Source: Thalassia testudinum
Lineage: Eukaryota; Streptophyta; Magnoliopsida; Alismatales; Hydrocharitaceae
Reading direction: 5' to 3'
Assembly (NCBI GenBank): GCA_037157565.1
Contig: JAZHRO010000062.1
Span: 1,302,001 to 1,366,000 of the forward strand
Length of the DNA stretch: 64,000 bases
Part shown: positions 23,813 through 35,226 of the stretch, in pieces
Position numbering within the stretch: the stretch's first letter is position 1
How the letters are laid out: every line of letters starts with the position of its first letter
Notes under the pieces: generated by a model
What the model was told of the DNA's origin: nothing
Database searches by the model: none
What the model saw: only the letters and a program-made list of their open reading frames with translations
Translations under genes and position numbers: made by a program

Positions 23813-24740
23813 GGTCATCCTGCCTGACCATGTTAGCTCTGTTCTCCAACATGGAACACCCCCCAAAATGAAAGACCCAGGGGCCCGTATATTTCAGTGG
23901 TTATAGGTAACCAACACATTGACGAGGCTCTGCTCGATCTGGGTGCGGGGGTGAACATTTTACTGAGCTTTGTCTACAACCTTTTGGGAGGAGGTGAGTT
24001 AAAGCCTAGTCCAGTCATCCTCCAGGTCACAGATAGATCACTTAAGACACCACGAGGATTACTGGAAGATGTCCTGGTGAGAGTGGAGGACTTCTTCTTC
24101 CCTGTTGACTTTCTTGTGCTAGATACTGACCCATCAAATAAGCCCACAAAGCCGTCCATTATTCTGGGATGCCCCTTCTCGGCCACAGCCAATGCCTCTA
24201 TCAATTGTAAATTAGGGGCACTTAAAATGGGCTTTGGGAACAAGAAAATCTGGTTGAATGTTTTTGATACTAACAAGCAATCCGGATTTGAAGATTATTT
24301 TCAGATTGAGGTTGTTGATGAAATAATTGAGGAGACTAGTCCAGCACTCCTATGTAGAGATCCCCTTCAAAAGGTCATATCTAAGGACCATCCTCTGATT
24401 ATTAAAGAAATTGAAGGGGAAATACTCAAATTGGAAGAGTTGCTAGGGGTACACACAGAGTCTCTATCCTCACCCTGGATCATGAAGGTAGATCCGCTAC
24501 CTGAGGCAGGGACACCTCAACTTAAAGCCTTAATCGAAAAGGCTCCTGAGTTGGAGTTGAAACCTCTCCCGAGCACATTGAAGTATGCTTTCCTTGGCTC
24601 TAATGATAGCTCCCCATTATTATCTCATCTGCATTATCTGAATCGCAGGAGGGAGCTCTACTTGAGTGTTTACAAAGGCACAAGGAAGCAATTTCCTGGT
24701 CAATTGCTAATATTAAGGGTGTTGTTCCCTCCCTTTGCAT
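23813..24740 (+). pseudogene. Aspartic protease of element D
   Basis: An open frame from 23897 reads EALLDLGAGVNILLS with the catalytic Asp at 23936. It continues through GGGELKPSPVILQVTDRSLK, the FFPVDFLVLDTD block and IILGCPFSATANASI. The second half is a spacer rich in Glu and Leu leading toward RT. A frameshift near 24630-24740 separates it from RT. Comparison with this copy shows where H was split by B and C. Confidence 0.88.
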
Positions 24741-26155
24741 GCATCATATATACGCAGACGAGTTTGTGAAACCCTTCCAAGACATGCAGAGAAGGCTCAA
24801 CCCCAATATGCGAGAGGTTGTTAAAAAGGAGATTCTGAAATGGTTGGATGCAGGAATTATTTATCCCATTTCAGATAGTAAATGGGTCAGTCCTATTCAT
24901 GTGGTGCCCAAAAAGGCAGGAATCACTGTGGAAGAGAACGACCAAGGAGAGTTGGTAACCACTAGACCCTCAATTGGTTGGAGGGTCTGCATTGATTACC
25001 GTCGTTTAAACACGGCTACCCAGAAAGACCATACCGTTTATCGATTAGATTTTGGAACGACTGGTGGGGAACAAGTACTTCTGTTTTCTTGACGGGTACT
25101 CTGGGTATAATCAGATAACCGTCTTTCCTGACAATTAGGAGCGTACCACCTTCACGAGTTTGTATGTCACATTTGCGTTCTGCCGGATGCCATTCGGGTT
25201 ATGTAATGCTCCTGCCACTTTCCAATGATGTATGATGGCTATCTTTTCTGATATGATCGATGAGTTTGTTGAGATTTTTATGGATGACTTCTCCATTTAC
25301 GGCTCATCATCTGACTTATGCCTTTTGCACCTTGATAAAGTCTTAACCCATTGCAAAGAGGCAAAGCTGGTGCTTAGCTAGGAGAGAAGCCACTTTATGA
25401 TCCAGCAGGGCATTGTGTTAGGGCATGTAGTTTTCGAGAGAGGATTAGAGGTGGACACTGCAAAAATTGATTCCATCTCTATGATTCCATCGTCTATCAA
25501 TGTTTGTCAGGTTAGATCTTTCCTTGGCCATGCTGGGTTCTATAAGTGTTTCATTAGAGATTTCAGTAAATTCTCTAAGCCACTCTATGACCTGTTAGCG
25601 AAGGATGTCTCCTTCGATTTTGATGATAGATGTGGCGAGGCTTTCCAAGTCTTGAAGAAAGCCTTTACTACCGCGTCGATTCTCCAAGCACCAGATTGGA
25701 CCCTCCCGTTTGAGCTAATGTGCGATGCTTCTGATTTTTCAGTGGGAGCGGTCTTAGGTCAAAGGGTTGATGGCAAACCTCATGTGTTGCATTATGCCAG
25801 TAAGACCCTTACGGATCCTCAGCAAAACTACACGATCACTGAAAATGAGCTTCTTGCTATAGTGTTTGCTTTGGAAAAGTTTCGGTCTTATCTTTCAAGA
25901 TCCAAGGTTGTGGTATTCACTGATCGTTCTGCTTTAAAGCATCATCTTGCTAAAAAAGACACCAAACCTCTCTTAATTCATTGGATTCTGCTATTCCAGG
26001 AGTTTGACCTGGAAATTAAAGAAAAGAAAGGAGTTGAGAATGTGGTAGCAGATCATTTTCCTAGGGTTCCTATTGAGGCATCAACCCCTGCTAGCAGTAT
26101 CCAAGAGACTTTCCCTGATGAGTCTCTGATGGCAATGGAGGCCAAAACTCCTTAG
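24741..26155 (+). pseudogene. Reverse transcriptase and RNase H of element D
   Basis: MQRRLNPNMREVVKKE, VSPIHVVPKKAG and WRVCIDYRRLN are followed by a frameshift near 25030, then FLDGYSGYNQ, MPFGLCNAPATFQ and FMDD near 25276-25287. In-frame stops occur at about 25127, 25227 and 25379, where homologs have Q, R and W. From 25397 the frame is open to 26153: connection domain, RNase H MCDASDFSVGAVLGQ and the tail ending VVADH. The TAG at 26153-26155 replaces the W of the conserved PW. The stops all fit C-to-T or G-to-A changes. Confidence 0.9.
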
Positions 26156-27403
26156 TTTGCTAACATAGTGATCTATCTGGTCACGGGCTTCACCCCCAGT
26201 ACTTGGGACGAGCAGATGCGAGACAGGTTTCTTGTTGATGCTAAATTTTATCACTGGGAGGAACCCGAGTATTTTAGAATAGGCGCTGACCAGTTATTCC
26301 GCCGTTGCGTCCCTGACGAAGAACAAAGAAGCGTTCTGAGTTTCTACCATGACCTCCACTGTGGAGGACATTTTAGTGGAAAAAAGACCACCCATAAGGT
26401 TCATCAATCTAGCTTTTGGTGGCTCACATTATTCCGTGATGCACATACATATGTGGGTGCATGTCTATGTTGCCAGCAGACGAGAACCATTGGAAAAAGG
26501 GATGAGATGCCTCAACAACCTATTCTCCTAGTTGAGATCTTTGATATTTGGGGCATCGACTTCATGGGTCCCTTTCCTATGTCCTTAGGATATGAGTACA
26601 TCCTTGTGGCTGTCGACTATGTATCGAAATGGATAGAAGTCATACCCACGCGAACCAATGACCATTTCGTGGTCTTGGATTTTGTCAAGGCTAATATCAT
26701 TTCTCAGTACGGGATCCTAAGGACAATCATAAGTGATGGAGGACTTCACTTCAAGAACATACACTTCACAAAAGTACTCCTAAATTTGGGAGTCAACCAC
26801 ATGATAGCCACACCTTACCATCCCCAAACGAGTGGACAAGTTGAAGTGTCTAATAGGAAGATTAAACTAATTTTAGAAAAAACTATCAGGCCCGACCGTA
26901 AGGATTGGTCTAAAAAACTAAATGATGTTCTGTGGGCCTATAGAATAACATATAAGACTCCCTTGGGCATGTCTCCTTTCTGTTTTGTCTACGGAAAGGC
27001 ATGCCATCTTCCTGTTGAAATCCAACACAAAGCTTATTGGGTTATTAAAAATGTTAACTTGAATCTAGATAAAGCGGGAAAGGCACGTATGCTAGAGTTA
27101 AGTGAGCTTGAGGAGCTTCGTAATGAAGCCTATGAAACATCTCGAGCTTACAAGCAATGTACAAAGGTTTTCCGTGATAGGTACATTATTAGAAAGACCT
27201 TTAAGCCCAACCAGTGGGTCTGGCTTTTCAATTCCAGACTTAAATTATTTCCAGGAAAGCTAAAGTTCCACTGGGATGGGCCGTATGTTGTTATCAATAC
27301 CTTTCCTCATGGAGCAGTAGAAATTCGGAACCCTACTTCTGGTGTGAGCTTTAAAGTAAATGGCCAACAACTTAAACCTTATGTTACTCTTTCAGATGAT
27401 TAG
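26156..27403 (+). pseudogene. Integrase of element D (locally intact)
   Basis: 411 codons from 26168 to the stop are open, the longest intact enzyme domain in D. The zinc finger shows H and H in YHDLHCGGH and the cysteines in ACLCCQQ. The core has D in WGIDFMGPF (26558), D in ISDGG (26735) and E in GQVEVSN (26843), an exact D,D35E. The C-terminus reads FPGKLKFHWDGPYVV then VNGQQLKPYVTLSDD. Being in frame with RNase H upstream except for the TAG at 26153, it belongs to the pol polyprotein and has no promoter of its own. Confidence 0.92.
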
Positions 27404-28902
27404 GCTTTGGACACACTTCGATTTAAGGAGTCTTACCTCCCCCTACTCTCCTCCTCAAGTGATATTCTTCTATGTCTTTATTTTTTTTTTTCAATGAGGA
27501 CGTTGTTAGTCTTAGGCATGGGGGGTATAACCTGAGGATGCCTATAGCATTTATAAATATTTGCATGCATTTAGGATAGTGCATTAGCCAAAAAGAAAAA
27601 ATCTCTTTTGTTTCTTGAGCTGAATTGGATTAGTCCCGAGCAAAAGTTCTTATCAGGGAAGTTTCATTAAAGATTTTCTTCTTAAATTGTTTCTTAAATT
27701 TAGAATCCAGTACACTTACTTCACTTGCACGTAGACTGGGTAATGGATCTTTGTAGAAAATCAATAAGCATTTTTAGTCTACTGAACCCTTGGACAGTTA
27801 ATAGGGAGTCAGGCATATTATCTTCTGTTAGATCCACCTAATATTTGTGAAAGGAAAGTAGAGAGACTACTGGTGCACTAAGTCTAGTGCAAGGACTCTT
27901 AAGTTCTGGATTATTAGATGTTGATACCTCAGAGTTAAGCATAGTCTTTGCTCTCTATTCTTCTGTGCGTACATTGTGTAAATTCTTGAAAGTCACGAAA
28001 TAAGGCAGATACACAGAGATAGAGTCCTAATAAAACTATGACTATGGTGGATGGTTACGACCGTCCTTCGTAGAGTCCTCGGCTGAAGGAAGGTAATAGT
28101 GTTAAAGGTCAGAAATATGCTTGTCCTATCCATTCCTTTACCGGTGCCGAAAGTAGGCACTTCCACCAAATAAGCCACATAATATCCTCTTGACCTTCAT
28201 CATCCCTAATAATGCCTCATGAATAAAAGTCTGCATTGTGTTATGTTGATTTATAAAAACAAAAAAAGGGAAGAAACATTTATATTTAGAAAAATATGAA
28301 AGAAAAAAAAAGAAAAAAAGAGTCCAAGTTGGGAGTTTTATCTTCATGTCATTTTTTTTGTGTCAATGTTTTTGAGGAAACAACAAAAACACCCATTGCG
28401 ATCCACCAAATATGACCCATACCTACTTTTTAGTATTTCTGATCGCCCGAATACTGGCTGAGGTTCTTTAACTTAGTTGTAGGGTTATTAGGACTTTAAT
28501 TGAAGTGTGAATGCCATGTGAGACCATCAAACAGTGAGTACATTTAGAAAATCTAGTGAGATTTGTGAATCTTAGAAGAAAAAGAAGGAAAAGAGTAAGT
28601 ACAAAGGAACATCTAGGGAGCACAGTTGTTTAGCCTCTCTCTGCGTTGACTCATTTGATAGTCTGGAGAGTTAGAGTCTACAATACTAGACTACAGGTAG
28701 CACCTGATGAGTGTGAGCCATCGAATATAAATCCATTCAACTCAGTATCTCCTACCTAAGCCAAAAAGTCAGGGTCAAACTACAGATTATTTTCTGCTTT
28801 ATCCCCGAGGGAAGTAGTTGCTTATCCTAATAAAATGTTTACCAAGGGTTAAGTGCAAACTTTAAATATAAGTTGGATTTTCACTTGGATCCGTTACCTA
28901 GG
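27404..28902 (+). other. 3' untranslated region of element D, proximal part
   Basis: No env-like frame. It begins with a T-rich run, then CAATGAGGACGTTG (27492-27505) and the internal purine tract CTTAGGCATGGGGGG (27511-27525). The rest is AT-rich with no coding signal. It ends at solo LTR F, with CTAGG at 28898-28902. Confidence 0.78.
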
Positions 28903-29498
28903 TGATGTAAACACAATTACACTACTTAAAAGGTCCATTTTTGCATGTTCTTAAGCATAGGATTGCATTTCATGATATAAATATTGCATTACATGCATCA
29001 TCTTGCATTTAGAATAGTTTGAATAAAATGGAGGTTAATTGTCTCCTTTTATGTGCTTGGACAGGGAAAATATTTTATCAGGGCCTCGGATCAAAGATCC
29101 AACCGTATGGATGTGATCAGGGCGACGATTGGAGTTCAACGACTCCAAGATCGCCCTAATCAGGCATCCGTAGCATCAGATAAGTGACCCGGGAATCCTA
29201 GAAGATCAAGGGCCAGGATGGTGTAAATCTGCACTTCAGATGATAAATCCGACCGCACGGATGAATTCGGATCGACGATCGCAGCCCAACGACACAAAAA
29301 TCAAGTCAATCCGACATCCGTGGCACCATCTACAACTTCCAAAAGATGGACGGCCAAGATGGCGCCACGTGGCGCCATCTCAGCCGCCCAAACGGCCGCT
29401 TGCATTTTGTGAAGGCCCCCGCCCGATCGCTCTCCGCCGTCAGATGGAGATCCAACGGCTGTGGTCGCTCGCGCTTAAAAGCGTCCGCGTACGATTTC

Positions 29499-29571
29499 GT
29501 CCGAGTAGCGCAGCGGCGACGTAGTTGCAGGCGAAGCAGAGGTGTCGGGTTCGAGCCGCGGTGAGGGGGTG
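29499..29571 (+). other. tRNA-like Pol III promoter module in LTR F
   Basis: TAGCGCAGCGG (29506-29516) fits a plant tRNA/SINE A box, and GGTTCGAGCCG (29548-29558) fits a B box. They start 42 bp apart, the normal spacing in tRNA genes. A plausible acceptor stem is not obvious, so this is a tRNA-derived or SINE-head-like module, not a tRNA gene. Confidence 0.5.
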
Positions 29572-29921
29572 GAAGGCGCGGGCCAGCGGGCGCGGACGAG
29601 CGTCAGATGAAGATCCAACGGCTGCGCGCGCTCAATTAGGACGACGCGCGATTGGACGCCGGGCGTAACGCGCGATCGCACGCGGGCGGGCACGCTACGC
29701 AGCGGGCTCGGACGCGATTTAAGCCGTTCGATCTCACGATCGGACGGCTGAGACTTCGCAGACGTGCGTAGGCGTTACGCACGCGGGCAGCCAAGCGGGC
29801 GCGCGTGGGCGCGGCGGCGACGGCCACGTCGGGGCTTTAGTGACGGATTTATCCGTCACTAAAGATCCCTTATTTATTATTTTGAAGATGTAATGTCCAT
29901 TTTGCCCCCACTCCTTGCAAC

Positions 29922-29928
29922 TATAAAA
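29922..29928 (+). promoter_or_regulatory. TATA box of solo LTR F
   Basis: TATAAAA followed by GGAGACCC lies 1.02 kb into the LTR, the same relation as in LTRs A and E. It is the only such site on the + strand of this LTR that I could find. Confidence 0.65.
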
Positions 29929-30161
29929 GGAGACCCCCTCCATATGAAATTTTCATCCCTTCTTTCTCCTCTCTACCCCTCCAAAGCTCAAGAGAAGCTT
30001 GTCCCATACCCGGGATGCTTCTCGCGAGATAAAGTCCAATTTTCGTTCCCCTTCGAAAGTGGATCCCACGACGACGACGGCGTGCTGCTTCATTCCCGTT
30101 CTTCTGCTTCGTCCTCCCTCGTCCCGCTTCGTTCTCCTTCGTCCAGGCGTCGTCCCGTCCG

Positions 30162-30347
30162 ACTCGTCCTCCAAGCAACCGTCGAGGAGGATTTCTCTCT
30201 CCCTATTCTTTTTACCGCTTTCTAGTATAGATTTACTGCTTTCTTGATTAATCTACTCGTCCTCCAAGCAATCGTCGAGGAGGACATTTATCTCTCCATT
30301 CTTTTAATGCTTTCTAGAGTAAATTTATCGCTTTCTAGAGTAATTGT
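30162..30347 (+). repeat. 93-bp tandem duplication in LTR F
   Basis: ACTCGTCCTCCAAGCAA starts at 30162 and a near-identical copy starts at 30255. Both are followed by GTCGAGGAGGA and a CTTTCTAG-rich stretch. This is an imperfect two-copy tandem duplication downstream of the TATA box, in the transcribed R/U5 part. Confidence 0.75.
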
Positions 30348-30686
30348 TTTATGCTTTCTAGTTGTAATGAACAATCTCTTTAATACAAAAATTCCTTGTT
30401 TATTCTACATCTCATTTTGATTTCTCTGTGTAATATTCTCTCTCTCTTACTCTCTCTCTCTCTTCTATTTATTGTAAATAATTAGATGGTTCTAAATTTA
30501 ATTATTCTGTAACAAATAAAAAGAAACACATAGTTTTTAAATCAAACGTCTACCTCCCTGTGTTCGACCCGGAATTTTAATTTCGGTATAAATTTTATTT
30601 GTTGAACACGAATTCTTCGCTTTCGAACTACAACGACAGGTTTTCCAAAACCAATCTCGTTAGCATAGGTTCGTAATCGTTCAACA

Positions 30687-30816
30687 CTAGGCTACTATTA
30701 CTTCACATTAGTCTGGATCTCTAAATTTTTGGAATAAGGGAAGAACAAATCTTTTGGTTACTTTCATTATTTTTGACTTTTGCTCAGGACTAGCAAAACT
30801 TAGGCATAGGTGCATT
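30687..30816 (+). other. 3' untranslated region of element D, distal part with polypurine tract
   Basis: It starts with the CTAGG duplication of F and ends in ACTTAGGCATAGGTGCATT directly before the 3' LTR. The purine tract is decayed compared with the internal one at 27511. Confidence 0.75.
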
Positions 30817-32380
30817 TGATAAGTTCACTTTCGTGGATCATTATTTGGCCTAAGTACTCTTTAATTAGTCGTTCTTAGTTGATATTTGATTAGGAATTAA
30901 GTAAGAATTCAGCATAGTCTACATATCATATTATGCACCAATGTTATGTTTAATAACAAATGATATGCTATGATAACCATTTGGTGGATGCAGGCTCAGC
31001 ATAAGACACCTGAAGGTATCATTGAAACGGTCAAAATCACTCTACAAGATATCTGGAGTTCAATTTGGATGTCTGAAGAATTACCATCATAGATCCCTTA
31101 AGGTCTGCATATTTTAAGACGTCTGAAGAATCACTCAGACGTCTGATGAAAGTTGCCAGCGTTTATCCTTTTGTTCAAACCACTCGCAACTCTCATCGAG
31201 TGGTTGGAGTAGATGGTGGCCGCAGAGAAATAGACGGGGGATTTGTTTTTAAAAAGAGCCGCTCCAACCCACCACCAGGAATGATGCACGCTTGCTCTCC
31301 ATCGTGACCCTCTTGCCTGCACCGTGGATGCCGCGCGCACTGTGGCCCTTTCAGTGTGCACTGTGGTGCCACCGCGAACTCCTTGTCAATCAGCGGTGTG
31401 GTGGCAGCGCACTGCCCCACCGTAGCAACCACCTGGGCATGCCCAGCACACCATGCGCAGTCTTTCTTCCTTGCACACGGCAGTATCCACCTCCTTCACC
31501 CCCCCTCCAGTGGCCACGCTCAAGCCGTGCCTTTACGCGCACAGCCGGCCACCTTTGTGCACACCCACGCCCCTCGCGCAGACTTCTTTAGGTGCGTGCA
31601 TGCCGGCGCACCACAGTTGGGTCTTTGTCTTCTTCCTTTTCTTCTTCATCCATTGTTCCCTTGCAACTCCCACAAAGGAACCCAAAGCAGCAGCCTCGCT
31701 GTCCATGCTGCCGCCCATCTCCGGCCGCCCGATCTCTCCGCCAATGCCACCAGGGATCTCCATGCAACTCGCCGGCCTCTTCCTCGCCGACTGCCACCAC
31801 GCACGCAGCTCATACACTGATCCACGAACCTCTCCGCCGCTAACCACGTGACCACCAACCAAACAGCCACTGCCATCACGACTGTCTCTCTCCCACGCAC
31901 CACCACAGAGCTCCAACCAGCCAGCGATCGCTCCTCCACGCGTGCGAGAAGGAGAGAAGGGAAATGCTCTGTTTCAGGTTGAATTAGTTTTTACGACATT
32001 TGCCATTGCCACTTATAAATTATTTGATATTTTATTTGTTGAAATTGCGGATTGGCTCATATCTTTCTCTCTATTTCTCCTATGCTACTTCCTAACTATT
32101 GATTGATACAACAAGTCACAAGTTGATGCAAGGAATTTAATGGATCCCTATATGGAATAATTTGTGTGGCATTTCTAAAAAAAATGAGAGATATGTGGGA
32201 TCATTTTGAATAGGTATATTTGCGAGTTTATTTGGTTCATTCCTCTTTGTGGATACGACTTGATCCTTGTGGTTAGAAATATTTTTTTTGTGCGTTGATT
32301 GAGAGATTTTCCACCACCTTTTGTGCTACAATGACTGATTATCTTAATATTAATTATTCAAAGTGAAAATCGCTCCTTCA
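30817..32380 (+). repeat. 3' LTR of element D
   Basis: The same 1564-bp length as the 5' LTR. It keeps a clean palindrome pair AGACGTCT at 31117-31124 and 31137-31144, 20 bp apart and preceded by ATTTTA (TTAAAAT... on -), plus a decayed pair near 31049-31069. It ends CTCCTTCA before the CCTGG duplication. Confidence 0.93.
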
Positions 32381-32572
32381 CCTGGTTCAAACAATGTCCT
32401 CATTGAAATTAAAATGGCCAAGGGAAAATGTTACTTGAGGCGGGAAAGAAAGGACCTAAGGCTCCTCGAGAGTGACCTCGTCAACTAGATGGCCATCCAA
32501 AGTAAGGTAAGGTTTTAATCGTTGGCCGTTGACGGTAAAGGGTGGTGCTGAAGAGGAAGGGCTCTTGATCTC
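32381..32572 (-). pseudogene. Integrase tail and stop of element B, between D and E
   Basis: On the - strand 32572 down to 32456 encodes the last 38 residues of the B integrase (VNGQRLKPYLTL in the middle) and the TAG at 32456-32458. This continues the frame cut by solo LTR E at 35227, across the ATCTC duplication (32568-32572). Below the stop, CAATGAGGACATTG reads on - at 32405-32392 before element D begins. The section proves that E and D are separate insertions in B. Confidence 0.88.
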
Positions 32573-35226
32573 TGATGGGAACACCATCATGAGCCATAAC
32601 TAGCTTAATTTGATCTGATTAAGTCATTAAATGCTCTTACATAACCACAAGAGAGCCCTAAGTCACTACAAATCCACTCTGAGGGAAATAGAAGAAATCA
32701 GGGTTAAAACTATAATTTTACCATCATATCTTGAATGGAGAACAACCACGGGTTTTTCCAGGGGGTAATTAAGGGTCAACTGGCCTTAAATGTCCAACAA
32801 GTGGGTTAGAACAGATAAAAAAGTGTTTTCACGTGTTTTGAGAATTAAATGACTTCTGAAACCCTAAAAACATACCCACTTAGTTAACTGATGTTCTGAT
32901 CAGAATAAAATACTCCCAAACCCTTTAAAATTCATGGAAAAATATTCTCTAGGGTTTGATACCTTCAATTTGACCATCACAACTTGTCTTGACCCAAAAT
33001 AGAGTCTTAGACTAACATTTGCCCTAATTTAGGTTTTTGCATAAATTACCTAGTCAAAGTAGGCCAAAACCAAAATCTAGCTTCACCATTTAATTCCTTA
33101 GGTCAAAGTTAGGTTTGTACCAAAATTTGGGCCCAATCTGAGACTGTCTTGACCTATTTTGCAATTTGATCCTATCTGATTCTTTTATATCACACATATG
33201 CCCTTAACTTTTGGAATCCTTGCATAAAGGCCCCTAACTTTCTCATCATTTTCACAAACAGGTCCCTATTTCCATGAATCCTATTTCTACAAACTCCGTC
33301 GACCTAAATTTGGCAATATCTCCTTGATTATGACGAATCCCTCTCAAATTTGAAATGGAAGTTCGTCAAGGAATTCTCTTCTTCCTTTTGTGCCAATTCT
33401 CAAGCTCCCAAACTTTCCCAATCTCTCATTCGAACGCACGAGAGATTAGGGTATCTTGGGATTTCTTTCTCCGACGAGCTTTCCATGTTCCCAAGCCCAA
33501 AATGGCATCGAGAGCCCTATAAAAGGACCCCCGTGGCCTTGCGCATTTCCCCAGCAAGTCTTAGCGTGTCAAAAGGCCCTAGAAACCTACCTCCGACCAC
33601 CGTAGACCCCTGCTCCAGCGATCTCTTTGACCGTCCTCCTCCAGTTGTCCAACCACCAAATTTGTCGATCCTCTCGACTACCCTCTTCATCGCGACCCTC
33701 CCCAACCAATGGGAGGTCGTGCCTCTGCCTCTGTCCTCGTGGTTGCCTCACCAACTCTACCTCCTTCTCTGGCTTCGTTCGACCAACACTTGAGCCCTCC
33801 GCCTCTCTGCCTCGCCCCTAAGTAACTCTATCTCTTCCTCTCTCCCTCTATTCTCTTCCCTCATACTCACAAACCACTCGCGACCACTGCACCGCCCTCT
33901 CGCACTTTGTCTTCTCCGCCTCTGGCAGAACTCTGGCGAGTTCACCCAACCGCCATAGTCCACCAAATAGCCTCGCGCCACTTCCATAAGTTCCGCCGCA
34001 TCACCCTCTACAAAAGCCCTCAACCTATTTCACGATTCACCCACCAGAACACCTCCCTGAACTCAAGCATTTCCGCTTCACCTTCTCGAGACCGTCAGGC
34101 CTCCACCATCTTGCGTACCTCACACTACACCCACCGCTACACTCGCCATTCCACGATGATCCCTCTAGACTATTTTGAAGTGGCCGTAAGGCTATACTTT
34201 GCATTTTAGGTGTTCACCGGATAGCCGCTGCCGCCTCCGCCTTCTCCGACTTCGACGACCTTGTTCTCGCGGTGTTCTTCCTCTTCTCCACGCCCAGGTG
34301 GTGCGGAATCCCTCCAGCTATTGTTCCAGACTCTTGATTGAAGTAGCCAGTGCCTTCCTCACCTGCAATTGCAAGCTCGACCTGCTGCTGTTGACACACG
34401 AAGAAGCTGTGGACTTTAGTCCCACATTGTGGGTTACTGAAGCACACACGTGGCTTAAGTTGATTTTGTGCAGTTGCTTGGTTGCCTCAGCACACACAGG
34501 GGGTGAGGTTCTCGCATGCACGCGCATACGCACGCTCTCGCCTATGCTCACGTCTCACAGGTCTGGGCCTTGGTCTGTTTACCCGGATAACAGGGTCTGT
34601 TTTGGTTTGCTGGTTTTGAGAGAGGATGAAGAAGAGAAAAAGAGAGGAGGGGGGGTTTTGCTCTGTCGCCCTCCTCTCGACACTTGTGAGATCTAAGAGA
34701 GGCCTTTGCCTCTGCTAGTGTACTGAGTCCTGTGTTGTGCCTTCTCTGAAGCTGAGGGAAGAAGAGAAGGAAGAGGAAAAGAAGAGAGAAGCCTACGCCT
34801 CTCCCTGAGGCTTGAAGAGAAAGAGAGGAAGAGGCCTTTGCCTTTGTTAAGGCGTCTGAGCACCTATTCTATCGTCTAATATCTGCTGATACCTTGGTTC
34901 TGTTGATTAAATTGAGATTTGCTTGGCTTATATGATCTGTTACTTTGAGTAGCTTTCAAAGCTTAACATTGTAGGGTAATTTGGCAATTCAAATCACCAT
35001 TTTACCCTCTCTTCTTTTTGCATTATTGACATCAGATTTCATTTATATATCATTCTTGTTTGAAATTCTTATATTGCATTTGAATTGCGATCTTGAGAAG
35101 TATTTTGCCAATTGCTCCCTGTATTCGACCTCGGATTTCTTTCAAGTATAAATTTTATCTATTTTCAAGTGATTTCGACTATACTACAACACAACATTTA
35201 TAAACCTCGATCTCGCTCTGTCAACA
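32573..35226 (+). mobile_element. Solo LTR E inside the integrase of element B
   Basis: A 2654-bp LTR starts with hairpin TGATGG-GAACA-CCATCA and ends CTGTCAACA, flanked by perfect ATCTC duplications (32568-32572, 35227-35231). It belongs to the LTR family of A and K: similar first 600 bp, TATAAAA at 33518-33524 in the same setting, and CTCCCTGTATTCGACC near 35116. No internal region or second LTR is present, so it is a solo LTR. A GA-rich tract lies at 34620-34850. Confidence 0.92.

Larger units (their letters stand above)
28903..30686 (+). mobile_element. Solo LTR F inside element D
   Basis: A 1784-bp sequence starting TGATGTAAACAC and ending TTCAACA is flanked by perfect CTAGG duplications (28898-28902 and 30687-30691). 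It has TATAAAA at 29922-29928 and the U5 motif CTCCCTGTGTTCGACC near 30554, so it reads on +. Without an internal region it is a solo LTR from unequal recombination. Its middle shares modules with the LTR of C: a tRNA-like unit and ATCGGACGGCTGAGA repeats. Confidence 0.88.
19691..32380 (+). mobile_element. Element D: Athila-type retrotransposon inserted in B, carrying solo LTR F
   Basis: D is on the + strand with LTRs of exactly 1564 bp each (19691-21254 and 30817-32380) that differ by about 6% by eye. Flanks are CTTGG (19686-19690) and CCTGG (32381-32385), one mismatch. It interrupts B between the block CAATGAGGACATTG and the internal purine tract. Without F it is about 10.9 kb. Its gag has a remnant zinc knuckle and its proteins are closest to those of B and H. 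Confidence 0.93.

Noticed and set aside
29499..29571. A genuine tRNA gene
   Set aside because: A and B boxes fit, but I could not pair an acceptor stem or place a convincing anticodon loop, and the unit lies inside an LTR.
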